Below are positions 7,068 through 15,189 of a stretch of DNA of 16,662 nt, in pieces. The stretch spans positions 1 to 16,662 of the forward strand of contig CAYMUC010000069.1 of NCBI GenBank assembly GCA_964393535.1, given 5' to 3'. The stretch comes from CAYMUC01 sp964393535 (GTDB lineage Bacteria; Actinomycetota; Acidimicrobiia; Acidimicrobiales; Ilumatobacteraceae). The notes under the pieces were generated by a model. The model had not been told where the DNA came from, did no database searches, and saw nothing but the letters and a program-made list of their open reading frames with translations. Both the position numbers and the translations under genes were made by a program. Position 1 is the stretch's first letter. Every line of letters begins with the position of its first letter.

Positions 7068-7688
7068 TTGCAGTTGGTCGTGGCCGATGATCCTGCCCGA
7101 TGGCAGGCTCTCGGCCTTGTCGGCACTTCTGCCCCCGACGATCGTTGGCATTGCGTTGCTGGACCCGTGACTGTCACGGTCGATCCTGCGCAGTCCGGAC
7201 GAGGTGTCGTTGCGTGGGGCCTGGCATCGCCGGTCGAGTCGGTCCCTGACCTTGGTGTGGCGTTGGTCGTTGCCGACGCCCCGCCGGTGGTGGCCGACCC
7301 TCGGTTGCTCGGTGTGGACCATGTGGTGCTGATGACCACCTCGCTCGATGCCACCTGCGGGTTGATCGAGACCCATCTGGGGTCGCCGCTCAAGCGTGTG
7401 CGCGATGCCGGTGGCGGGGTGCGACAGGGGTTTCACCGCCTGGGGGACGTCATCGTGGAGGTGGTCGAACGGCCTGATCTGCCAGCAGGGCCCGCCCACT
7501 GCTGGGGATTCGTGTTCACCGTCGAGGACGTCGACGACCTCGTGTCCAACTGGGGTGACGAGGTGGCGAGTGCGCCTCGGCCGGCGGTGCAGCCTGGCCG
7601 GCGGATCTCGTCGCTTCGAAAGGGTGCCGGACTGGCGACGGCGGTGGCCTTCATGACACCGCACCGATCCGTAGACTCTGCCGAGTGA
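7068..7688 (+). CDS. VOC/glyoxalase-fold protein
   Basis: This protein of about 206 residues has a glyoxalase/VOC-like domain. LGVDHVVLMTTSLDATCGLIETHLG is a typical first beta-alpha unit, GFHRLGDVIVEVVERP follows, and HCWGFVFTVEDVDDLVSNWG is the second half-fold. The first ~75 residues (VAGPVTVTVDP..., VVADAPPVVADP) look like a degenerate first module. Metal-binding His/Glu positions can be suggested but the substrate cannot. The start is uncertain: TTG at 7068 or 7074, or GTG at 7080, all just after bL37. Its stop overlaps the next gene's GTG start (GTGA), implying coupling with the L,D-transpeptidase gene. Confidence 0.75.
   Translation: MQLVVADDPARWQALGLVGTSAPDDRWHCVAGPVTVTVDPAQSGRGVVAWGLASPVESVPDLGVALVVADAPPVVADPRLLGVDHVVLMTTSLDATCGLIETHLGSPLKRVRDAGGGVRQGFHRLGDVIVEVVERPDLPAGPAHCWGFVFTVEDVDDLVSNWGDEVASAPRPAVQPGRRISSLRKGAGLATAVAFMTPHRSVDSAE
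7672..7677 (+). promoter_or_regulatory. -10 box TAGACT before the L,D-transpeptidase gene
   Basis: TAGACT lies inside the end of the VOC gene, 7 nt before GTG 7685. It supports the GTG, rather than the following ATG, as the start and suggests an internal leaderless promoter. Confidence 0.45.
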
Positions 7689-8245
7689 TGTTGCAGGCTC
7701 GACGACTGGCATTCGCACTTCTGGCGGCCTTGTTGCTTGCTGTGGGAGTGTCGTCGTCGGCGCAGGCACGTCCACCGTTGTTGGTGGCGCCCGAACGTTT
7801 CCACCACACGCGTCTCCCACTCGATCCACAGCGTTGTCCGAGGTGGGCGCGCTTGGCCGTGGTCGACCGGCAGGCTCAGCGAGGTTGGCTGTGCGAGAGC
7901 ATGCGGGTGTTGCACGAGTTCCCCGTCACCACCGCTCGTGATCAACCCGATCCGGGTTGGTACCGGGTGTACGCCCGGGACATCCAGGCGTGGTCCAACA
8001 TCGATTCGGCACCCGTGACCATGACCCACTTCGTGGCCTTCACCCGGGGCAAGTACGAAGGGGCTCGGGTGGCGTTCCACTCGGTGCCGGTGTACCGCGA
8101 CGGCACCTGGGCTCAGCCCGACGACAGCGTGGGCACCATCGAACATTTCGGCGACTCCGCTGGATGCATCCGCACGTTGCCCGAGGATGCGCGGGTCATC
8201 TGGGATCATCTCCGCCTGGGCGACTGGGTGATCATCGCCAGCTAG
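7685..8245 (+). CDS. Secreted L,D-transpeptidase (YkuD-type)
   Basis: This protein has 186 residues. Residues 1-28 form a signal peptide (RR, a long hydrophobic stretch, cleavage near AQA-RP). The mature part is a YkuD-like catalytic domain: FHSVPVYRDG with His132 and SAGCIRTLPEDARVIWDHL with the nucleophile Cys161, ending GDWVII as is usual for the fold. Such enzymes make 3-3 cross-links in peptidoglycan or attach proteins to it in the cell envelope. The serine/histidine before GC is Ala here (SAGC), a common variant. Cys51 and Cys70 could form a disulfide. It converges on the vapC gene with a gap of only 16 bp and no clear terminator. Confidence 0.87.
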   Translation: MMLQARRLAFALLAALLLAVGVSSSAQARPPLLVAPERFHHTRLPLDPQRCPRWARLAVVDRQAQRGWLCESMRVLHEFPVTTARDQPDPGWYRVYARDIQAWSNIDSAPVTMTHFVAFTRGKYEGARVAFHSVPVYRDGTWAQPDDSVGTIEHFGDSAGCIRTLPEDARVIWDHLRLGDWVIIAS

Positions 8246-8261
8246 CAGAGACGAGGGTGGC

Positions 8262-8651
8262 TCACACCCTGATCAACGAGACCTGGTACGGCTCGAACTG
8301 CCGATCGGCGGTGACGAGGGGAATGTCGAGCACCTGGGCTTGGGCGATGAGGAGTCGGTCGAAGGGATCTCGATGGTGCATCGGCAGATGTGCGGTGGCG
8401 AGAGCGTGGGCGTGTTCGACGGGTAGTGCCTCGGTGCCGGTGATGCGAAGGCACGAGGGGATGTAGATGTTCGGAGGTTCTGGCAGGTCGAGCTTTCCCT
8501 GCTGGAACTTGATGACGATCTCCCAACTGCTGGCAGCCGAGAGCAGGAGCTGGTTGCGGGAGTCCCTCAGTGTCTCGAGAACATCAGCTCGAAGCCGTTC
8601 TGGTTCGGTGAGAAGCCAGAGCCAGACATGTGTGTCGAGAAGCAGCCTCAT
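8262..8651 (-). CDS. vapC: VapC-type PIN-domain toxin
   Basis: This is a 129-residue PIN-domain ribonuclease, toxin of a type II toxin-antitoxin pair. The opening LLLDTHVWLW has catalytic Asp6, SSWEI has Glu44, HHRDPFDRLL carries Asp95/Asp98, and VTADRQF has Asp116, so the active-site acids look complete. VapC enzymes cleave tRNA or rRNA when free of antitoxin. The start overlaps the antitoxin stop by ATGA (8648-8651), the usual antitoxin-first coupled arrangement. Confidence 0.94.
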   Translation of the reverse strand: MRLLLDTHVWLWLLTEPERLRADVLETLRDSRNQLLLSAASSWEIVIKFQQGKLDLPEPPNIYIPSCLRITGTEALPVEHAHALATAHLPMHHRDPFDRLLIAQAQVLDIPLVTADRQFEPYQVSLIRV

Positions 8652-8905
8652 TCGATACCGAACAGTGCAAGTTCGTCGTCGTTCAGAGGTGCATCGAAAT
8701 CGTCGGCAATGACGATGCGACCGGCCTCCGATCCGAAAATGCGCGGAGACTCCGCGGGCGCAGGGACGAGGCGAGCCACCGGTGTGCCGCCGCGATGAAT
8801 CTCGACTTCGTGGCCGCTCTCGACGTAGCGCAGCAACTCCGAAAGGCGCGTCTTGGCTTCATGGACACCGACCTGAAGCGCAACGGGGCTGGTGGACTTA
8901 GTCAT
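8648..8905 (-). CDS. vapB: Phd/YefM-family antitoxin partner of VapC
   Basis: This 85-residue protein has the Phd/YefM fold: VGVHEAKTRLSELLRYVESGHEVEIHRGGTPVARLVP is a typical DNA-binding N-terminal half. The acidic tail DDFDAPLNDDELALF would wrap the toxin. It likely represses its own promoter, either alone or with VapC. It starts only 4 bp after the nuclease gene stop, but a TAGACT -10 box 6 nt before its ATG gives it an independent promoter. Confidence 0.93.
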   Translation of the reverse strand: MTKSTSPVALQVGVHEAKTRLSELLRYVESGHEVEIHRGGTPVARLVPAPAESPRIFGSEAGRIVIADDFDAPLNDDELALFGIE

Positions 8906-8909
8906 GAAC

Positions 8910-9827
8910 TTAGTCTACATCCCGCTGGTCGAGAAAGGCTCGCCCCGGATCGCAGTCGTCGGCCAGGGGACACCAGCGGCATGTGGGGCCGGGTCGTCGC
9001 ACCGGCTCGGCCAGTTCGTGGTGCAACTCGATCAGGCGGAGCACTCCGGCTGCTGTTCGTCGGGCGGCGGCCACCAGGGTCCCTTCGGTCACGTCCTCCA
9101 CGTGCGCCTCGGCTTCGTCGAGGTAGTAGCTTGCGACTTTGCGAGGCGGCACACCCAGGGTGATGGTGTCCAGCAGCGCATAGAAGCGCAGGTCTTCGCG
9201 GTGCATGGGCGATGGCCACCCGGTCTTCAAGTCGATGATCACCTTGTCGCCCGCCCTGCCAAGGGTGAGGTCCACCTTGCCCGACAGCCGAAGACGCCCG
9301 CCGGCGAACTCCGTGGCGATGCGGCTCTCGGTGCGTGGAATCCATGCCGGCTTCAGCGGCGGGAAGCAGTCGAAGAAACGCGAGACGTGGTTCACCGCCA
9401 GGCTGCGGATCTCGGCGCGGTCGTACTCGCCCAGCGCCTCGAGGTAGCGGGAGATGGGAGCGGTCGAGTCCATGAGTCGCACGATCGCCTCATCGACCAA
9501 CTCGGCCGGTACGGGTTGGCCGGTCACGTGGACGCCCAGTTCGATGGCCCGGTGGGCCACGGTGCCCCGGGCGGTGGCCGGGCTCCATTCGAAGGCGCCG
9601 TCACCGGCCAGATGGTGAGCCTCGCACTGATGCACCCCGGCGAGGGCGTGCTTCGACACGAACAAGGGCCGATCCTCGGGAATCACCGACGCAGCGGCGG
9701 TCAGGGCGTCGTCGAGTTCGGCCCGCAATTCCAGGCCCAGGTCGGCGGGGATGTGGGCTCTTTCTTGGTCGACGCTCTTGCCCAACAAGGCGATCACCCG
9801 CAGTTGGGCGGGGTTCAACTCGGTCAC
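8910..9827 (-). CDS. Cas4/RecB-like PD-(D/E)XK nuclease with probable Fe-S cluster
   Basis: This protein has 305 residues from the GTG at 9827; the frame is open far upstream, but that part lies opposite another gene and is low-complexity shadow. Core nuclease motifs are RGTVAHRAIE (His92), TEF (Glu173), GKVDLTL (Asp186) and IDLKTG (Asp199, Lys201). Cys68 plus CRWCPLADDC (Cys283, 286, 292) give the C...CxxCx5C pattern that holds a [4Fe-4S] cluster in Cas4, AddB and related exonucleases. No cas genes or repeat array are in the window, so a DNA-repair role, perhaps with a helicase encoded elsewhere, is as likely as defence. A near-match CAGGCT lies 6 nt before the GTG; evidence for this start is modest. 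Confidence 0.85.
   Translation of the reverse strand: MTELNPAQLRVIALLGKSVDQERAHIPADLGLELRAELDDALTAAASVIPEDRPLFVSKHALAGVHQCEAHHLAGDGAFEWSPATARGTVAHRAIELGVHVTGQPVPAELVDEAIVRLMDSTAPISRYLEALGEYDRAEIRSLAVNHVSRFFDCFPPLKPAWIPRTESRIATEFAGGRLRLSGKVDLTLGRAGDKVIIDLKTGWPSPMHREDLRFYALLDTITLGVPPRKVASYYLDEAEAHVEDVTEGTLVAAARRTAAGVLRLIELHHELAEPVRRPGPTCRWCPLADDCDPGRAFLDQRDVD
8912..8917 (-). promoter_or_regulatory. -10 box TAGACT for vapBC inside the end of the nuclease gene
   Basis: On the minus strand TAGACT overlaps the nuclease's last codons and is followed by AAGTTC and then ATG 8905. The same hexamer precedes the L,D-transpeptidase gene. It suggests a leaderless vapBC transcript separate from any read-through from the nuclease gene. 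Confidence 0.5.
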
Positions 9828-9869
9828 CAGGAAAGCCTGACACACCCCCTCGTCATGATGGTGGCCGTC

Positions 9870-10199
9870 ATGGAAACGCTCACCACCGTCCACTTCGCCC
9901 ACACCGCACGCATGTTGGCCGACACCGCCCGGTCTCTCGGTCTTGTCGCCCCCGGCTTTCGCAGTCCACCCCGTCTGGTGGGGGTCGATCGGTCGGTGCG
10001 GCGCCAGGGCGATGACCATGCCGTGGTGGCGGTGCGACTCATGGGGCGTCCGGCATGGGCCGTCATCGCCGACATGGTGGAGGGGGTGGTGGTGGCCAAT
10101 GCACTGACGTCTCCCGAGGCCGATCGGGTGAGAGCTCACCTGTGGCAGGCCGTCACCGAAGGAGGTGCGAGCACAGGGATGCTCACCGCTGTGGCATGA
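9870..10199 (+). CDS. Conserved-looking hypothetical protein
   Basis: I do not recognise this 109-residue protein (ATG 9870; ATG 9855 is also possible and would add MMVAV). It opens METLTTVHFAHTARMLADTARSLG and has a middle with strands typical of a small alpha/beta protein (AVVAVRLMGRPAWAVIADMVEGVVVANAL). There is no signal peptide or clear catalytic motif. Third-position GC and codon use look like the neighbours, so it is probably real. It is divergent from the nuclease gene with only a few dozen bases between starts, which may mean shared control. Confidence 0.6.
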   Translation: METLTTVHFAHTARMLADTARSLGLVAPGFRSPPRLVGVDRSVRRQGDDHAVVAVRLMGRPAWAVIADMVEGVVVANALTSPEADRVRAHLWQAVTEGGASTGMLTAVA

Positions 10200-10243
10200 G
10201 GACGCTTTGGAGATCATGGACCTCGCCCGATGTCCAACAGGAC

Positions 10244-10292
10244 TAACCTGCGCGCTGTCGTCGGGTCGGGGGGCTTGGCGGTCGTGGGGAGG
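10244..10292 (+). promoter_or_regulatory. Possible -10 box and Shine-Dalgarno of the ABC importer genes
   Basis: TAACCT (10244-10249) could be a -10 box giving a leader of about 40 nt. GGGGAGG at 10286-10292 is a strong Shine-Dalgarno site 5 nt before ATG 10298. No -35 is clear. Confidence 0.4.
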
Positions 10293-10297
10293 TCCAC

Positions 10298-11659
10298 ATG
10301 CGCGGTCGACGGGTTCGGGTGGTCGGCATTGTCGCCACTCTTGCCGTGGTGGTGGCCTGCGGAGGCTCGGGTGACGGTGACGCGGTGGGCGACACCACAC
10401 AGGCGCCCTCGACGGCCGCACCGACCACCGCAACCCCGGCCAGTACTGCACCTTCCAGTTCGGTCGCCGAGGGCAGCGAGGACACCACCGGATCCTCGGA
10501 CAGCGATTCGTTCACCGAGGTCCTCGCTGACCTTCCGGTGCCGGCGGGGACACCCTTTCGCCTCGGGTTGGTCAATACCGAAGGCGTGCCAGGGCTCGAT
10601 TTCCCTGAAATCCGCCAGTACATCGAGGCGGCTGTCGCCTACCTGAACCAGCACGGGGGTTTCGGTGGTCGACCCGTCGAACTGGTGAGTTGTGTGGCGG
10701 CCGGCTCGCCCGAGAGTTCACAGACCTGCGCACAGGAGTTGGTCGCAAAAGACGTCGAACTGGTGCTGTTGGGCTTCGACTTGTTCGCTCAATACTCCAC
10801 CTATGGCGCGGCGGGCGTGCCGGTCATCGGTGCGCTGCCCATCCTGCCGCCCGACTATCAAGCCGACGCGCTGTTCGTGACGGGGGGCAACCTCACGGTC
10901 ACCGCCGCCATGGCAGGTGTGGTCGTGGAGCATTTCGGTGCCTCCAAGGTGGCGGTGCTCAGTGCCGACGACGTGGGCTCCAACAGCACCGAGGCCTCGT
11001 TCGTCGCAGCACTCGACGCCCTCGGAGTTGATCACGTCTCGGTGAAGGGTGCGGTCAACGAGACCGACGCCGGCTTCCAGGGCCTGGTGCGCCAGGCCGA
11101 CCGCCAGGGAGCCGGTCTCTTGGTGTCGCTGTACGGGGGCGACGGGTGTCTGGGGATGATGCGAGGGCGTCAGACGCTCGCGGTGGCCACGCCGGTGCTG
11201 AGTACCTCGGCGTGCGCAGGGGCCAGTGTGCTTGATCAGGCTGGCGATGCAGCCGAAGGCTGGGTGTTCGCCGGAGCGGGGGAGAACACCGACTCACCCG
11301 ATGACCTCCTCATCCGTACCATGCTGGCCCCGGCACTGGGGGTGAGCCCCGACGAGGTGGACACCGGTTCGTTGGGGTTGGGCATTCTGGGTCTCATCGG
11401 GGTGATGTCGTTGGCCAAGTTCGCCCACCTCATCGCCGACGATGGCGGCGAGGTGAACGCGACGGCGTTGTTCGAGTTCATGAGAGCCGATCAGGGGATC
11501 GATTTCTGGCCTTCGGGGCCCCCCAAGGCTTGTGGCGCTGCGCCGGACTACGTCTCGATCTGCTCGTTCGAGTTCCCAGTGGCTACCTACGTGGCAGGCC
11601 AAGGGCTTCGCGCGCTGCCCGGTCTCGAGTCCATCTCGGCGCTCGACTACCTGCCCTGA
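10298..11659 (+). CDS. ABC transporter substrate-binding lipoprotein (branched-chain amino-acid type)
   Basis: This is a 453-residue periplasmic-binding-protein type I (LivJ/K-like, Peripla_BP_6). Residues 1-20 are a lipoprotein signal ending VVVA with Cys21 as the lipid anchor, and a Ser/Thr/Pro/Ala-rich linker (about 28-70) would hold the domain off the membrane. The domain then shows FRLGLVNTEG, a YIEAAVAYLNQHGGFGGRPVELV segment typical of these receptors, and ASKVAVLSADDVGSN. The ligand may be an amino acid, an amide or another small acid. The permease gene follows after 19 bp, so it is an operon. Confidence 0.88.
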   Translation: MRGRRVRVVGIVATLAVVVACGGSGDGDAVGDTTQAPSTAAPTTATPASTAPSSSVAEGSEDTTGSSDSDSFTEVLADLPVPAGTPFRLGLVNTEGVPGLDFPEIRQYIEAAVAYLNQHGGFGGRPVELVSCVAAGSPESSQTCAQELVAKDVELVLLGFDLFAQYSTYGAAGVPVIGALPILPPDYQADALFVTGGNLTVTAAMAGVVVEHFGASKVAVLSADDVGSNSTEASFVAALDALGVDHVSVKGAVNETDAGFQGLVRQADRQGAGLLVSLYGGDGCLGMMRGRQTLAVATPVLSTSACAGASVLDQAGDAAEGWVFAGAGENTDSPDDLLIRTMLAPALGVSPDEVDTGSLGLGILGLIGVMSLAKFAHLIADDGGEVNATALFEFMRADQGIDFWPSGPPKACGAAPDYVSICSFEFPVATYVAGQGLRALPGLESISALDYLP

Positions 11660-11678
11660 CCGGTCACTGAGCATCACC

Positions 11679-13679
11679 ATGGCTGACTACCTGTTCTACG
11701 CCCTGCTGGGAACCGGTGCCGCCGCCATCATCGCCGCGCTCGCCGTGGGCCTGGTCGTCACCTATCAGGGGTCGGGTGTGGTGAACCTGGCTCTTGGTGC
11801 CACCACGACGTGGACGGCGTTCACGTTCGCCGAGTTGCGTCGGGGCGACGTTCCTCTGCCCATACCCGGCCTCCCACCTCGTGTGCATCTCGCCGACGAG
11901 GTGCCCACAGTGATGGCGATGCCCATCGCTCTCGCGGTGGGGGCGCTGTTGGCGTGGCTCGTGTACGGCCTGGTGTTCCGACCCCTACGCTCGGCCCCGT
12001 CGCTGGCACGAATGGTGGCCGCCGTCGGAGTACTGGTGGTGGTGCTCGGTGTGGTGGATCGCCGTCTTGGAGATGTGCGCGCCTTACGAACCCCGAACGT
12101 GTTGCCCAACGAACCCGTCACACTGTTCGGCGACGTGACCGTGCCCCGTGACGGCCTGTGGCTGGTGGCGCTCGTGGCGGTGATGTCGGCGTTGCTGTGG
12201 TGTGTTGCCCGGTTCACGGTGGTGGGTCTTCGTGTGAGGGCAGCTGCCGAGAACGAGAAGGCAGCCGTCATGGTGGGGTTCTCGCCACAACGCTACGCGG
12301 CAGCGTCGTTCGTGGTGGCGGGGCTGTTCACGGGCACCGTCGCCATCTTGGCCACGCCCATGCTGCAACTCACCCCCACGGTGTTCACGCTGAGCATGGT
12401 GGTGCCGGCACTGGGTGCGGCCGTGGTGGCTCGCCTCCGGTCGGTCCCCGTCGCTGTCATCACCGCCCTCGCCATCGGTCTCATCCAGTCCATGTACACC
12501 CAGGCTCAGATGGACTGGTCGTGGTTGCCAGCGCGGGGTGGCCGTGAATCACTCCCGCTGTTGGTCATCGTCGTAGCAGTCGCCGTCGGCGGTGCCAAGG
12601 TCCCCGGTCGTGGCGAGCTCACCACCGCTCGCCTTCCGGGCGTACCCGCCGCCGTGGCTCGACCCACACTGCTCGCGGGCTCGTTGGTGGTGGCCGTGGT
12701 TGCCGTGGTGGCATTGGGGCCACTGTGGCGAGGAGCGATGCTCACCACCATGATCGCCGCCGTTTTCGCGTTGTCATTCGTCGTCCTCACCGGCTTCGGC
12801 GGCCAGATCTCCCTCGCTCAGTTGGCCTACGCCGGGGTCGCTGGCTTTGGCCTGTCGAAGTTGGCCACCAACTGGGGAGTGCCGTTCCCGGTGGCACCAC
12901 TCATCGCCGCTGTCATCGCCAGCGTGCTGGGCATGATCGTGGCCCTGCCGGCTCTGCGCATCAGAGGTACCGAACTGGCCATCATCACCTTCGCCGCCGG
13001 TGTCGCCATCTCAGAACTCGTGTTCAAGAACCCCGACCTCGTCGGGTCGGCGTCCACGGGTGGGGCACCTGTACCCAACCCTCGCCTGGGGTCGTGGGAT
13101 CTCGGTCTGGTGGCGGGGACCTCATCGTCGAGGCCGGTGTTCGGCCTGCTGGTGCTTTTCGTGCTGGTGTGCTGCGCCGGGTTCGTGATGCGACTCCGCA
13201 ACAGTCCCTCCGGACGGCGCATGTTGGCGGTGCGCTCCAGCGAACGGGCAGCGGCGGCCTGCGGCGTGAACGTGGCCTCCACCAAGATCGCCGTGTTCGG
13301 TGTAGCGGCGTTCCTCGCCGGACTGGGTGGATGCCTCACCGCCTACCGGTTCAGCAACGTGTCGGATGCCTCGTTCGGCGTCGTGGCGTCGCTGATGGCT
13401 GTGACCATGGCCTATTTGGGTGGCATCACGACAGTTGGTGGTGCCGTCACCTCGGGCCTGTTGGCGGCATCGGGCGTCGTGTTCTACGGCCTCGGCAGGC
13501 TGTCCGACTCGACAGGGCGCTGGGACGTCGTCATCGGGGGCGTGGTGCTGATCGTGGTGGTGATCCGCTGGCCCGAAGGCATTGCATCGGCAGTGGCCGC
13601 ACGGGCGGCCCGCCGCCGCCGACTGAGGTCTCAGAGACCGACCGGACCAGAGGCGCTGGCGGCCACCCAACTTCCATGA
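11679..13679 (+). CDS. Fused LivH-LivM ABC permease
   Basis: This 666-residue membrane protein joins the two permeases of a branched-chain amino-acid-type importer. The N-terminal half (about 1-320) is LivH-like (YQGSGVVNLALGA and the EAA-type loop RVRAAAENEKAAVMVGFSPQRYA). The C-terminal half (about 345-640) is LivM-like (ALSFVVLTGFGGQISLAQLAYAG and the loop RRMLAVRSSERAAAACGVNV). Each EAA loop would dock an ATPase. Single-chain fusions are common in Acidimicrobiia-like genomes from memory. No LivG/LivF ATPase gene follows, as a convergent gene overlaps its last 49 bp. The ATG at 11679 is chosen over the longer open frame, which overlaps the lipoprotein gene. Confidence 0.92.
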   Translation: MADYLFYALLGTGAAAIIAALAVGLVVTYQGSGVVNLALGATTTWTAFTFAELRRGDVPLPIPGLPPRVHLADEVPTVMAMPIALAVGALLAWLVYGLVFRPLRSAPSLARMVAAVGVLVVVLGVVDRRLGDVRALRTPNVLPNEPVTLFGDVTVPRDGLWLVALVAVMSALLWCVARFTVVGLRVRAAAENEKAAVMVGFSPQRYAAASFVVAGLFTGTVAILATPMLQLTPTVFTLSMVVPALGAAVVARLRSVPVAVITALAIGLIQSMYTQAQMDWSWLPARGGRESLPLLVIVVAVAVGGAKVPGRGELTTARLPGVPAAVARPTLLAGSLVVAVVAVVALGPLWRGAMLTTMIAAVFALSFVVLTGFGGQISLAQLAYAGVAGFGLSKLATNWGVPFPVAPLIAAVIASVLGMIVALPALRIRGTELAIITFAAGVAISELVFKNPDLVGSASTGGAPVPNPRLGSWDLGLVAGTSSSRPVFGLLVLFVLVCCAGFVMRLRNSPSGRRMLAVRSSERAAAACGVNVASTKIAVFGVAAFLAGLGGCLTAYRFSNVSDASFGVVASLMAVTMAYLGGITTVGGAVTSGLLAASGVVFYGLGRLSDSTGRWDVVIGGVVLIVVVIRWPEGIASAVAARAARRRRLRSQRPTGPEALAATQLP

Positions 13680-15008
13680 GCGCCGTAGGGAACCCGTTGA
13701 GGGAGTTCCACCGTGGCCACAGGAGGCCCCGAGAAGTCCTGTGCGTCCACGATCACGAGGCGCGACCGGTCGCTGGCGGTGTCGTGGGCGATGGTGATCA
13801 CCCAGCCCTCGTCTTCACCTGCGTCGGGTGACGCAGGTGCGAACACCGGCTCCCCGCCACGCACACCGTCGCCCAGGTGATGCTCCCAGCACTGACCGGA
13901 TTCGAGGTCGTACTTCCACAAGGCCGACCCGTACACCGGCTCCTCTGACACCCCTTCGCCGGCCATCGCCATGAGGTAGCCGTAGCGGGCCTGCTGGCCG
14001 ATACGGCGGTCGTCCACCCGACCGAAATCCCCGGGGCGGTCGTCCACCTGTTCCTCGGTGACGGTGCCCCGCGCAGGGTCGATGGTCCACCTCCACAGGC
14101 GACCCACCTCGGCGTAGTCGTCGGAGTGCATGCCGAAGGCCTCGGGTTGGCGCGACACGTGCAGCACGATGCGACCGTCGTCGGTGTCGTGGGCGTTGAN
14201 NNNNNNNNNNCAGCGGGTGGAACACGTAGCACGGGTCGATGTCGAACCAGCGCACATCGGCATTGGTGCCGGTGCGGGGCATCACGCCCAGTCGTGCCCC
14301 GGCGTCACGGTTGAACCGGAACGGGATGCCGGTGGCCAGCGCGTCGAGGTCGAAGCACACCGGAAGATCCATGAACACCACGTGGGAGGCCGTCACGTTG
14401 AAGTCGTGCATCATCACCATGCGGGGGATGTCGATGCCTTCGATCTGGCGGACCACACCGTCGGCGCCGATGCGGATGTAGCGCAGGTACGGAGCCTCGA
14501 GCGCCATGTAACTGAACGCCAGGAGCTCGCCGGTGACCGGACACACCTTGGGGTGAGCCGTCATGGAACAGGTGAGGCCACCGCCGAAGTTCTCGTAGCC
14601 CAGGGTGTTCAGTTCACCGTCGAGGGCCCACGGCCAGTGCGCCTCCTCCAGGGCCAGCAGCTGACCTCGGTACGCCAGAACATGCGTGTTGCCCTTGCCG
14701 CGGGTCATGTCCATCATGTCGCCGCCCATGGGGTCGTCGAGGGGATCGGTCACGTTTGGGGTCTGGACGAAGCGGTTGCGGTACCACTCGGCCCGGCCGT
14801 TGCGCAGACGAACGCCGTGCAGCATGCCGTCACCGAAGAACCAGTGCGGCGCACTGCCCGTCACCGGGTTCGGGCCGGTGCGCACGTACAAGCCGTTCAG
14901 TTCCGGGGGAATGGCACCCTGCACGACGAGATCGGTGGCGTCCACCTCGGTGAGAACGGGCGCCCAGTTGCCCCTCAGGTGCCACGGTGCGGTGTCGGTG
15001 CTGGTCAT
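13631..15008 (-). CDS. Carotenoid oxygenase (RPE65 / carotenoid cleavage family), one gene interrupted by an N run
   Basis: This is a dioxygenase of about 455-460 residues that would split a double bond in carotenoids, apocarotenoids or stilbene-like substrates. PPELNGLYVRTGPNP near the N terminus is a family hallmark. The four Fe(II)-binding histidines are His152 (TAHPKV), His201 (MHDFNVT), His264 (YVFHPL) and the one in VPYGAHGSW at the C terminus. The N run at 14200-14210 falls directly between FHPL and NAHD, which are continuous in the family. The start ATG 15008 has an AGGGGGAAAG Shine-Dalgarno region, and TAAGTT (15056-15061, minus) could be the -10. It overlaps the convergent permease gene by 49 bp. 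Confidence 0.92.
14200..14210. other. Assembly gap (11 N) inside the carotenoid oxygenase gene
   Basis: There are eleven Ns. The frame changes across the run as written; a true gap of 1 base, or any length leaving remainder 1 on division by three, would restore it. The run length is therefore not a measured distance. Confidence 0.93.
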
Positions 15009-15090
15009 GACTTTCCCCCTGGTGCGGCCTTCGCCGCCGTCGATCCCCGGTGTGCAACTTAGGGCATCTGGTGAGCGGGGGCGATGGCAG

Positions 15091-15096
15091 TAGCGT
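15091..15096 (+). promoter_or_regulatory. -10 box TAGCGT for tRNA-Leu
   Basis: TAGCGT ends 9 nt before the first base of the tRNA. The same hexamer is used before the ferredoxin and toxin genes in this window. A TGGTGA 16 nt upstream is a poor -35 candidate. Confidence 0.4.
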
Positions 15097-15105
15097 CGCA
15101 GTGAG

Positions 15106-15189
15106 GCCCGGGTGGCGGAATTGGCAGACGCGGGGGGCTTAAACCCCCCTTCCCGCAAGGGAGTACGGGTTCGAGTCCCGTCCCGGGCA
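15106..15189 (+). tRNA. tRNA-Leu (anticodon UAA)
   Basis: This is an 84-nt type II tRNA. The acceptor stem GCCCGGG pairs with CCCGGGC (15182-15188) and the discriminator A is at 15189. The anticodon stem GGGGG/CCCCC encloses the loop CTTAAAC with anticodon TAA. A long variable arm (CCCGCAAGGGAG) and the T arm CGGGTTCGAGTCCCG follow. CCA is not encoded. The sequence from the anticodon arm onward is repeated twice downstream, which suggests that the gene is an integration target. Confidence 0.97.
15135..15150 (+). repeat. Direct repeat copy 1 (within tRNA-Leu anticodon arm), putative attachment core
   Basis: GGGCTTAAACCCCCCT here is identical to the final 16 bases of the window (16647-16662). 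Its first seven bases also begin the degenerate tRNA half at 15703. Integrases often use the anticodon arm of tRNA genes as crossover site. Confidence 0.7.

Noticed and set aside
8910..9827. A CRISPR-Cas locus, suggested by the Cas4-like nuclease
   Set aside because: No repeat-spacer array and no other cas-type genes are visible on either strand in the window.
9828..10451. Upstream extension of the PD-(D/E)XK nuclease
   Set aside because: The extra residues are His/Arg/Pro-rich and lie opposite the hypothetical gene at 9870-10199 and the lipoprotein leader region.
13627..13639. GGTCTC-A-GAGACC as a bidirectional terminator
   Set aside because: A one-base loop cannot close as drawn, the stem would shrink to 4 bp, there is no T-run, and it lies inside coding sequence.
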